A stretch of DNA of 64,000 bases from Cliona cf. orientalis. Taxonomy: Eukaryota; Porifera; Demospongiae; Clionaida; Clionaidae. The notes below the pieces were generated by a model. It ran no database searches, was not told the DNA's origin, and saw only the letters and a list, made by a program, of their open reading frames with translations. The stretch covers positions 6,458,609-6,522,608 of the forward strand of contig OZ005700.1 of the NCBI GenBank assembly GCA_963930775.1, written 5' to 3'. Both the position numbers and the translations under genes were made by a program. This document shows, piece after piece, positions 19,278-31,600 of the stretch (positions are counted from its first letter, which is position 1; each line of letters begins with the position of its first letter).

Positions 19278-22200
19278 TCAAAAATCAGTATAGTCCAGTA
19301 GTGGTTCTCTCAACTCGACACTGATGCTGCATGTGCCTTCCAGAGATTCACTATCTTCACGATTGATAACCACCTCCAACTCAGTGGACTCCGCTAAAAA
19401 CTTGGAGTAGTCCCCCGAAGAAGATAACTTTATCTTCTCATCTACATTCTCAATGCTGTCCGTCAGTGCCCTCCTCCTTGAGGCAGGAACTAACTGAGAA
19501 AGCTTCCCTTTTATTGAGTCGAGGCTGATGTTCCAATTAAAGTACAAGTTTAGGTGTTGAAAGACAGCAAATATCACAATACCAACAAACTCCAGGAAGG
19601 CTATAGTAGTTGATGTATAAATGGCACCTTCTTGGCGACCTCCAATGTACTGTACAAACAGTGTGGCAGCTGACAAGATGCCCAGGTTGGCAAAGAAGGA
19701 GAATTCCAGAGCATTTAGTGGCCATTGTTTGTAGACACCCCCACCAACCCAAGTGAATACAGACAGCAGCTGCATGCTTGCACAGATCAGCAGAAGAGAT
19801 AATGTTGGATCCAAAACAAAGATAATAATGAACAAAATTCCACGAGAGAATAGTAAAAATCCAGTCCAATAACGACATTTATCTTTGTAAGGACCCACAA
19901 AGGCATCAAGGAAAGGCTTACTACGATTCACCCAGTGGAAGGGTCTGTGAGCAGATACAGCCTGGAGACATGTCACAAATAGCAAAGCAAAGTAAAAGGG
20001 TAGCAAGATAAACAGCTGTGTCGCAAGACTGAGAACAAAGAGATAGACATGCTTCCCTTTTAAGTACTCAATGTTGGCATCGTCAAACCATAACGCAGTG
20101 TGGCTGCCGTCAGAGTACTCTATTGTGGCAAAGGAGATCCCAGTGATAATGGCTCGTTGGAGCTTGCCCACAGACAACAAGAATATCGTGGCGAGGACTG
20201 GTACGGCTTTCTCTCCCAGCAGCTTAGCTACCGAGGATAGATAATGACCCAGCAGTATGACTATTCCTATAAGTGCCCAAAGGTATACAGGAAATGTAAA
20301 CTGAAGCAATGTCTTTGCATACTGGTCCATACCATCGTAGAAGCAAGTCTTAATCCCCAGGTCAAGGTTCAGCCAGGCTATAAAGGTGGTCATGGGATTA
20401 TTGTGACCAGGAGGAAAGAAGATGCCCTTGTTGACCTGAAGGATGTTGGCATAGAAGATGAGGCCATTGATGGCACCAACAGAGACAGTCAGCGAGTTTA
20501 GTAGCAGAAGGAGTATGATCAATAGAAGTCCCATTATGGCAAAAGGGATTAAGAGAGCTAGATAGCTGTTGGTGCACACCTCACACTCATTGGTCCCCAG
20601 TGTCAGGCTGAAGCCGGACTGACATCCACCACAGATGATACCACCTCGATTGAATGCACAGAGTGTGTCAGCCTGGGAGAGGTTAACATCCACCTCACTT
20701 GGAATGCAATAATCTAAGGGGCGATAATAATAAAACAGCAAGAGCAAGTTATCTTCGGGATCATTTAAGTTCCTGCTGAACCACATGGGAGGGACCCTGT
20801 GCACCATCTCGGTGGTGATATCACAAGTCACTATGCGTGCCACTAGAGAGGGGTGGCACTGGCAGCTTGTGGGGTCACTGGAAAGGATGAACCCTGGAGG
20901 GCAGGGGAGAAGGCGAATCGTCACGACAGTTGGATTTTTCTGTATATTTGAGTTCTCCAGAGCCAGCAGTAACTGCAGCTCAGTGTTCAGTTGTGTGGAG
21001 AGGATAGTGTAGCTGAGTTTAGTGCAGTTTCGTCCCACCTGCTGAGCAGTCTCAGATGGCTGTAGAGCCGCAGATTCTCCCTTTGAGCGATCACGAATAA
21101 ATGTTCCAAGAACAACACCTGGTGAAGTTCCGTTTCGTTGACCAATTGCAATGACATAGACTTCATACTTTTGTCCAGGAAAAAGAGTGATATTGGGATT
21201 ACTAGCATTGCACACTGGTTGTGAATGATTACAGATACAGAGACGATCGGGACGGGAAGAAACCAAAGATGTATCGTTCCTTGCATCTTGAAAAGTAAAC
21301 ATTTGATCAAATATCCTATGTGAGGTTTGATCAATAACAGCATCAACAGTCGGAAGAAAGAAGCAGCGATCAATTACACCTCCATAGATGGCATTCCCAG
21401 CACTGGAAGCTCTATTGCCACTGAATATGATTTGAATATTCAGTTGTTTAGCAACATTGATCTTACTAGTTTTCCGATTTATAGGCAGAACCAGCTCGGG
21501 ACCACTAAGAGTTTGATTGCTGACTGTGGATGATTCAAGTTGCCAGAAGCAGAGCAGTGAGGATCGATAGTTCAGACTGGAAATGAACATCCCTCCTCCT
21601 CGGAAGTGGGCGGAATTATTGAGGAATGTGACTGTCGTGTTTGGAGTGAGGAGCATGATAGAGGAGCCATGGAGGGACATACCTCCACCATTGATACCAG
21701 AGTTTCGCACAAACTTAATGCTCCCACTGAAACGAAGCAGAGAGGCATAGCCATACAAGGCTGAGCCAACATTGTCTTCAAATGAGCAGTCAATGAATGA
21801 GGAGTACTGAACAGAGATGAGCTGAACTGCATTAAGTAGATCCAGCTCAAATTGCTGAAAGGAATTGGGGATTTCCGTAAGTGGATATGTATTGTTTCTA
21901 AAGGTACAATTTTCGAAGAGAAATTGAGCCAGTACTACACTCTGTACAGGTTGCAGCTGGTTGATGTACAGAGCAGATCCAGGGCTACCGATATTGTTCC
22001 TGAAGGAGCAATTCTTAACGGATATCAGAGCAGCTACACCAACATTAGCGTCAGTTTGACTGAAGTCAATGTTCATAGCTCCACCTAATACTGCATTATT
22101 TCCCACAAACTCTGTATTGGTGATGGTCAGCAGGTTGGCATAACTGTGTTCTCGTTTAGGTTTACATGAGGGTCTGAAACCAGAGGGGATTCTCTTACCA

Positions 22201-23322
22201 TAATTAAAGAAAAGACCTCCACCAATAAATTGAGTTCCAGAGAGGATGGTGAGCACAGAAGGGCGGAATAAAGGATTGCTGTACCCACTGAAGCTGTTTG
22301 CAATGGACACAGAAGAATTGTCAACAACATTGTACATTCGAAGTGCTAAATTTGCCCCCAAATGAGCTGCGTTATTGATGCTGGTCACATTATTCATGTA
22401 GACATGCACACCGTACGCAGTTTGGGACATGACTACAATGATACCACTACCTATGGCAAAGGGGGTGAGATTAACACCATCGGCTGTTACCGTGGAGGTG
22501 ATATTTAGGGAATAAACGGGAGGGTTGTCCTGATTGATGCATTGCGGTGGATCCACAAAATCAATTGCAATGTTTGCTCCACCACAAATGAAATAGCGAT
22601 TGGTTATCTTATATGACATTGTGCTGTTGCACTGTGGTGATGAATAGGTGTAATAATTGTTGAAAACGAATCTGGAATTCTCAATAATGGAGTTTCCAAA
22701 TAAGTTGATTATCAGCAGTCCATACCCGGTACTGTTTTGCACAGTAACACTGGAAATGATGAGATCAGTAACGCTAGCCACTGTAAGGGCCATTCTCTCA
22801 AGGGAATCAAAGAGGAAGAAAGAGTTTGCATAAATCCTAAAAGTATTGTTAATGAGGTCCCCACCAACGCTATATATCAATGCCACACTTGGTGAACACC
22901 AAGTGCGAGATGGTCAATTGAGATACATTCAAGAAATAAAATCCAGCAGGCTTGGAACAATAAATCTCCGCACTTTGTTTGGCATTATTGGCTATCACAG
23001 GCTCTGCTGCCTTTAGTGTGATGTTGCTAATGTCTCTAAACTCAATCAAACGACTGAAATTCACGACGTGCCTTCCTGGTAGAAAGATGAGAGTAGTGTC
23101 ACTGACAGGCATCCAGCCTCCTTCAGACGTTGACCCATTCCCCCACATCTCCTCAACAGTGAGGCAGCGGAGAGCTCCATCTTGACTGCTGGTTGGGGGA
23201 CAGCTGCATCTGGCTAGCTGACCTACTTGGCTGGTGGGAGTAACATAGATGAGCCCTCCATGAGCTATATGTATGCAGTGGCAGAAGGCTAGCCATGACA
23301 AGACAGTGAAAACCATCCTCAT
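19278..23322 (-). pseudogene. Beta-helix / multi-pass membrane protein, copy B, split by a 4-bp insertion
   Basis: Paralogue of copy A in the same orientation. The signal peptide (VFTVLSWLAFCHCIHIAHG), beta-helix, Cys-rich segment, membrane region and tail are all present. Compared with copy A, four extra bases (a TATA/ATAT repeat at about 22872-22878) shift the frame. They separate 150 N-terminal codons (22870-23322) from about 1,200 downstream codons (19278-22886). No other break was seen, so inactivation is recent, or this is an assembly error or an allele. An acceptor-like TTACTAG precedes the ATG, as in copy A. Identity to copy A is patchy, with exact blocks beside diverged ones, suggesting gene conversion. 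Confidence 0.8.
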
Positions 23323-24141
23323 CCTAGTAATAAATAATTATTCAACCTTCTAAATCTGTAGATTAGATATCTTACAATGTCATGTATGCAGCGGTAAAAC
23401 AAACTATACGCACGAATTATTCAATCATCACATAAGAGTTTCACTTTTATATTATACGTAGCAGTAGCCTATATATGAAAGAAGCTAATGTCACAATGTC
23501 ATGTGAGTAATACATGAAGCACTTATGCAGTTTGTCTAGTATTAGTACTACAATGTTGTACTAGTACAAGGTGTTGCAACCTCATAATACGGCAAGGTCA
23601 AAATACAAAATCACTACTGTGTATAATATTATCAAGAAACAGTATATATTACTATTGCAAGCATCAATGCCGTATTATTTTCTCCGAATTTTGAGGGTGC
23701 CAGTACTATAGACCTTTAGCCATGATAACTTTTGCCAAAAATCCCCTCATAAAAAGTTCAGCTACATAATATTATTATTATTATACATGCATTCCCAAAA
23801 AAATGAGCCCAATGCCTCAATTGGATCGAGATTAACTCGTATTTCCAGTATGTTAATCTTAACTTGCACTTGGGAACTTCTAATCTCTAGCGTCCTTAGT
23901 TTATAGCATCATGAGATTGTACTACCTACTGTGGATTTGCAAGGGCTTAGATCCCAAAGGTGATTTTGCCAGGCCAGGTACCTAGTTACATGTCCTCTTC
24001 TCCTTTAGGAGTCCATAAGCCATTGGTGTTTACTAATGATAATTATTCATGATCATCAATTATTTATTACAATCTCAACAAACCAAGATTGTCCATAATC
24101 ACTTTAATGCTAATAATTTTAAAATTTTTATTACAGTTCAA
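23323..24141. other. Intergenic region upstream of copy B and downstream of DCTN1
   Basis: AT-rich, no supported coding frame. A minus-strand TTTATTAC/TAATAAA-rich patch just below 24140 may provide the DCTN1 poly(A) region. Promoter elements of copy B cannot be picked out. Confidence 0.4.
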
Positions 24142-25589
24142 TCAGGTGATGATGGCTGAATGAAGTGCTGAAAACTGGGCGGGGCTTAGCACAACTCGCT
24201 GTGTGGAGCCACACCCACCACCTGTAGTTGATACCGGCAGTCTCAGCCGAGCGGCCAGCACAGCAGAACCAGAACTCTCACTCACAGCCTGGGGAAAAGA
24301 AATACAGGGAAAGTGACAGTTATTACCAAAGCAACAGTGCACAACATCAGAGTAGCTCTTTTTCAATTATTGGCCTACATAGTATGATCTAATAATTATC
24401 GTTCAGCACAATTTTCCCATCAAGATAATCACTGAATTGTCAACACTTAAACTTCATGGAGGATGTGTAGTGTGGATGGGGAGAGAATAGCATTCCTTGT
24501 AGGAATGTGGTATCAAACTTTTCAGATTCAGTTATTTCATAATCCTCCCATTCATTAGCATGACAGTAACATGAAAAGTTGGGAGTGGCCTGGGAATGAG
24601 GCTAGTGTACAGTTTTGGGAAAATGGAGTATCTTGATCTTGGTAAGTGTACCTTTGAGAACTGTGGAGATGTGAAGGAGGTGATCTTGGTGGAGACCACA
24701 CCCCCAGGGTACTGGCTCGCCAATAACCTGTCAACGTCTTGCTTCAGCTGGAAAATGAAATCAAATTAATGCAAAGCTTATTACCGTACCCTCGCGAAAG
24801 AGGGCCCACTACGGAATGTCGGCCCACCCCCCACTTTGGGCTCAATTTCCTGCTAAGGTCTAGTGTTTACTCGAATATGCGCCCATGCGTAGCTGCCCTT
24901 GAAAGCGCAGCTCAAATACATGAAATGGTTGGACTGTACTTCGTAATCTATGTAAGATCGATAAGTAACGTGCTAAACACCCGTAAAACTAAGCCTGGCT
25001 AACTATAATTATGCCACGTTTCAGCACAAATAAACGATCGTACACGGCTAGCGATAGTAGCCACGCCCACTGAATACGGCTGCACTCAACGATACACTGT
25101 GTAGTATCGGACCGCCCTTGCTCTGGATTGGTAACCATGCTTGAATATGGCTGTAGCCGCTGCTACTACTCAAATTATGAAGCTAGCGTGGGTAACTTAC
25201 CTGGGCGCTCTTTCGAGTATAAACGCGATGCTGATACCTCGAATATCGGCCCATCCCCCAATTTTGGCCCAATGTAAGGTGCACCGCCCATGGGCCCTCT
25301 TTCGCGAGGGTACGGTAATATTATTATGGAAACCAAGTACATGTAATATTCAAGTAGATAGACAATTGAAAAACAAGAACATTATCCACATGCACACGTA
25401 CCTGCACAGTTTTGCGCTGCAGCTGTGAGATGTGGGCTATTTGATTGGAGAGCTGCTCTCGTGGAGAAGAAGAAACTCCTTCAGTCGCTGGACCATTTGT
25501 TACAATCACTTTGGGAAGAGACATACCCTTGAGTTCCTGATGAAAGAGGGACGATAAAATTAATAGGGATACAGGGAATGAGGGAGGAA

Positions 25590-25655
<66 letters not shown>

Positions 25656-28600
25656 GTACTTCGATGAGTGCAGCTATTCGTTTGAGGACACTCTTCTCCT
25701 GATCAGTCTGGTTTTCACTCTGCACTCCTTCCTTCTCCTTCTCTTCCTGTTGCTGCTCATCACTCCTCCTCTTGACCACCAGCCTCTTGGGCACCCTCAG
25801 TGGTGGTAGGGAGCTCAACTGAGCCTGTAATAACACAAAGACATGTGCATGTAAAACTCGTTGGTTTATGGACAGGCTTACACACTACCTTTGCAATTTG
25901 TGCTTTGAGCTTCAAATTTTCATCCTGAGAAAAGCCAAGCGCCTTTCTCAGAGACTCAACCTGAAAGTATACGAAAGAACAAAATCAAAACTAGAACTGT
26001 AAACCTACAGCTTATATACATGATGAGCAAATATGTGTCATAATTGAGACACATTGTACATCTCTCTATTAACTTTTAGTTTTGTCTGGCTATCTGACAA
26101 CACGCTGTACAATAACACCATCTCTCTCACCCTGGCTAGTAGGAGAGGGTTCTGGAGAGCTGCCTGTAGCTGATCACCAGAGACTGGAGCCGCCTCACCT
26201 CCCTCTGCTGTACCATCACCAGCCCCCGACGCCACACCACCGCTGACTCGGCGAGAAATGAACGGACTCCCGAATGGGCTGCCAAAGGGACTCCCCCTGC
26301 TACCATAGCGACGACCAGCGATGTCGGGCATCATGCTCTTCCTGGCCTGCTGATCCAGCTTCTTCTCCATCTCACTCTTGTCTGTCTCCAGGGCCTCGAT
26401 GTCTCCCTGAAGAATCTCTATCGTCTTGTTGAATTTCCTATAGTTTTTGTCATATCCAAGGGAAAGAAAAATAATTAAACTTAAACTGACACTGATTACA
26501 ATGATTGAACTAAAAATCAATTTTTGAGGAAAGAGGCCCAGGTACTTTGATTTGCTTGTTACCGTATTTCTTCTAAAAATTTGGCATGAAAATAATAATA
26601 TTGCTTTAGCTTCGCCGAATTTTTAGAGGTTAATATTCAACATTCTGTCTGCGTGCGCATTCCATTCCTGTTTATAGCATATACGCATGACGACCTTTGC
26701 CGAAAAATTAGAGACTATATTCAATCATTCGGTAAAGGGTGCCGAATAATTAGAAGGGCTGGATTTTTAGAAGAAATACGGTAATTATTCTTCAGGCAAG
26801 GCACTCGAATAAAATTTATAGAGAGGTGCTGTGGTTAAACATCAAGGGACATCTAAAATGTAAAATGACTTTCTAAGAGCGATACTGCACCACTCTCCCT
26901 GATCACCTTACTCTTAGTTCTCTATTGGCTTGACCCACCCTCCTGTACCTACCCTATCTTGACCCCCTCCTGTACCTATCCTAGTTTGACCCACCCTCTT
27001 GTACCTACCCTATCTTGACCCACCTTTCTTGTTCCTCCATGATGTCCCTAATCCTCTCTGTCTCCTCCCTCTCCCTGGCCACCTGTCGGGCCGTCTCCAC
27101 ATCGGCTGACTCCACCTTCTTCTCCAGCATACCAATCTTCACTCCAGCCTCACTCAGCTCACCGGCCTGCAGAGCAGGCAACAGGCAGGCAAAAATTAAT
27201 GATAAGGGAATGAAGATTGGTTGTTTCAAGGTATATACTGTGCAAAGGGTTATCAGATCCCTTTGAAGAGAGAATTCTATTCCCTTTAAAAAAGGCCTAG
27301 CAACTTCACTGCTATAGGTACATGCAGGTGGTAAACATAATATTATTATTATTATACTGCGCGTAGCATATCCGTACAGTATAGGTGGTTATACATGTAA
27401 CTTGCCTATATACATAACAATATCTCCATGCGTACTAAAAAAATAATTATATGTACATGTACATAATATAGTATAAACACATTTACATGTACATGTAGCA
27501 TCATTATCGTTGAGATTCCCTACTGTAACATGCGTCTGCACATAATCACACGCCTAGTAAAGCCCTCCGTCTTCAGGAAACGAACAACAACCAACATTTT
27601 GTGAGGTATCATAACAATACTACATGTACATTGTTCGTACCTTCATTTTGAGTGATCTCTTTAGCTCGAGGATGTCCTTCTGCCTCTCCTCCAGCTTGAA
27701 GCCAAGTCCCTCCACATCGCTCAGCTCCGACTTGACAGCACGGGCCCTCACACTAGCAGGACGCTCGGGCTGAGTAGGAACAAGGGAGGAAGGATTATCA
27801 CACAGAGCACCACAATGCATAGTGATAGTGGGAAAGTTATGAACAGATAAAAATAGCGCATCCTAATGCACATGTGCATGTACATATACATGTACATATA
27901 ATGTCAGTTTCTATATGTGTTACCAATCTCAAATCTAGGGTGTATTGCCTGCTCAGGGAAACCTACAATGTAATCCCAGCAAAAGGCATAACTCGGGTGC
28001 CTTAGCTTTGAGAACTACATTGTGTAGGGGTGGTAGACATACATGTACATGTATATATATGTGCAGATGTACACCCTATAAGAAATGCATACTTCCTAAA
28101 CTTTTGTGTCAGCACTGGAATCAAGCTAAAAAGGTCAGACATTGACCACTAACCTTAGACTTGGGTGCAGTAGTGTCATACTGTCCCTCTCCCAGAGCAG
28201 TGAGGAACTGGTCCAGGGCAGTGGAGTTGGAGGTCATGGTGGAGCGAAGGAGCTCTCGAGGCTGCTGCTGCTGCTGGGAAGAACCAAACTCCAACAGGGT
28301 ACCACTGCTCACCACTTGATGAACAAACTCCTCCAATTCACCACTCGTCATCTTCTCACCTTCTGCAGGGAGGGAGGAGGGAGGAGAGAGAGAAGGAAGG
28401 TTTCAAGTGGGGAAAAGTGATAATACATGATACACGTCATGTGCACTATAGTTTAGCTACTCTGGTACTGATCCTACTCGACACACCTGCAAGACTGTTA
28501 GCCCTCTGGCTGGCCTTTAGCTGCAGCGCCTTGAATGTCTCACTGATGAGCAGCTGTCTCCTCACAACCGTGGCCAGTGACTGGAGCACAGTGCTGTCGT

Positions 28601-31600
28601 ACTGGAGGGCCCTCTGGGACTCAACGGGGGGCACCTTACGACGGATCTACACAAGCACCAAAATTAATGATCAAACTCACTTCAATGGTGAAGGAGCAAT
28701 TTTATTATTGATGTGAACCTACCTTTCTGCAGGCCTGCCTGAGGTCATTGTTGAAGCTATCCAGCTCCTTAGTCTGAGTCACAAATTGACTGCCCTCCTA
28801 AAATCAAAATCAAGAAAATGTTACCTACATGTACATGTAGGTATTATGTACATGTACATGTACATGTATATGCATGCATGTGCATCTTTTAACACATACA
28901 CCCCATTCACCCATGCACGCATACATGCACATCCACACATACACAGTGACACCACATACATGTACACGAAGTACAAGTAGGTACATGTACGTATCTTACT
29001 GGAGCTAGAGCCCTGAGCCTGAGCAGCTGGAGAGAGATGAAGTCACACCCAGCCATGAGGGTCCTGGTCTGATCCAATAGCTGGCCAGAGTAGCCATGGA
29101 CACTGCCCTCATAGCGAAGACGACCCTCCAGCAGGTTCTGATAATCAAAGGATACAAATAATTGTGTACATGTACATACGTTTCGTAGCTGCCATCAATT
29201 ATCTTTATGATGATAATCTTCCAGACTTGTATATGGTTACGGGTACATGTAGAATTGATTGCTATATGTATATTAATACAATACCTCAAAGTGGCCAATG
29301 GCCTTGTCAATTCCATGCAGAGGAACACTTTCATCAAGCTGTAAAGGAGAGAGAACTTCATCAGGACGAGGCACCAGGAAGATGGATTTTCATACTCACC
29401 TGCTCCCTCTTGAGAAACTCAATGAGTACATCAAGAGCTTTCTCGTGAATGGTGAGATCATCTCTGACTCCGCCCATCTGACGGTACAGCTGCACATCAC
29501 ACTCTTCAAGAATACTAGGTGCATGAAATTTTGATGAAGAAACGATCTAAACTCCCTTCTCTGCCGTCATGATTGAGTTGGACTATTTTGTCAAAAAATC
29601 TCTCTCTCTCTCTCTCTTTAGAGTATAGGATCAGATCAATGGGGAGTGAGAGTACAATATGTAGAGATGTACATGTACATGTACAGTGAGGACAGCGGAC
29701 AGACATCATTCCCACCCTTATACAATACTACATCACACACACACTCACTTCCCCCTCTCTCCCCCACCTCCTCCCTTCCCAAATTCACACACTACTGTTT
29801 TACCACAGAGGACTGACCAGTTAGCCCGGTTGATGAGCATCTGTAGGGAGGAGAGTTTGTAGATGAGCAGGCAGGCAAAGGTGAGCTGGTCTGTCTGGGA
29901 CGGGGAGACAGAACCGAGGGAACCAAGGGCATCGTCCACCTTGTGCTGCTGCTTCAGCTGGTCCACGATCAGCTCAGCCTTGAATAGCAGCCGAGGGAGA
30001 AGCATCAAGACAAGAAGGGCATCATAGTCACCTGATACGCCAAGACATACATGTACGTGTAAGTGTAAAAAACATATTACATGATATATACAACAGTTCT
30101 TTTAATAATTAGGAAATCTAATGTGACATACATGTACATGTAATTCCTTGGAAGTAATCAAGAAAATGCTGTCTAACTGCCATTAAATACACACTCAAGA
30201 TTGTTAATTACTCTAAAAAATGGTACAGTAACGTTAAAAAATCATATTCAAGTGTATCCTTGAAACAGTACGGAACAGCTAGTACTAGTGAATGATGCGA
30301 TGGTCATGTGATACGTTGTGAATAACGTGATGGTGATGTGACAGGCTCACCTCCGCTGATGAGGAATGTGTTTGGCATGAATGACTTGAGCAGGTTGATG
30401 TGCTCGGCAGCCTGCTGGGCATCAAGCTTACGAAGCTCAAAGTCTATCGTCTGAGGAGGAGAGAGAAACACCTTTACTGACAGAAGCACGGATAAGTAAG
30501 AGAGACAATTGCATAGACACACAATAATTTTCACATGCCTGAGTAGACATTGGGCTTTGATCCCTAGACTTGTAACCATGTAAACGAGCCCCTCCAGTCA
30601 CAAAAAGCTACACATGTACATTGTAGTGTTTAATAGGGAAAGAAGGCATTGGCTAGAGGACTGGTTGAGGGAGACAAACTTATCCAACGTTTCATGAATT
30701 GAGTGGCCTAGCTCCCTCACCCTGGCGTGCGCCTTCATGGTGGACTTGAGCTGCACGTTGAGGTTCATCATTGTCTGTGACTGGGCCATGCTATCGGCCC
30801 CACCCCCTGCCGACTTCTCTCCCCTCTCCCTCAGCTCAGTGATGTCATCCTGCAGGTGGCGGACCAGATCACGGAACTTCTCAATGGTCTGCTGCTGGTC
30901 TATGATGGTCTCCTGGGTGGCCTCAAGCTTACGCTCAGCCTGCAGGGAGGGGGAGAACAGTGGCGTTGACATTGCAGCTACATATATAATATACACTGAA
31001 GGTGTAAGTTATTTATGTAACACGGAGTGCACTCAGTATTCTAAATAGCAGCTCCAGTTGCAACAAAGTAAGGTAGAAATGTACACATATAAACCAACTC
31101 CTCTTTCTATCTCAGAAAGTACACACACTCATTAAATTGAGAGCAGAGAGAGGGGGGAGGGGGTAGGGAGGAGAGACCTCACCTGTCTCACTCCATTGAG
31201 GCTCATGTCCAGTTCCTCCCTGAGGTCATGCTCCACCTCCATCCTCAGTTCCTCCTGTTCTTCGCTGAGGTCCCTCAGAGCTTCAAGGTCAGCCACCGTC
31301 TCGTTCAGCTGCTCAATCTTCTCCTCCAGCTCAAGGTTCTGGTCGGTCAGTTTCTCCACCATCTCCTCTGCTCCCAGAGCATCGTCAACCTGCTCCTTCA
31401 GCTCATCAATAATGGCCTCTGCTTCCTATCAGTCGATCAGTCAAGAAAAGGTCAAAAAGTGGTACATATAGTTTGTCGATGTGTGTGTGTGCGTACGTGC
31501 AATCAGTTTGGCCACACCCACTTGACCCTACTCACCTGTAGCTCATGTGCCAGCTTCTCTTTCTGCTCCTTGATCAGATTGAGTTCGGATGCATTCTTCT

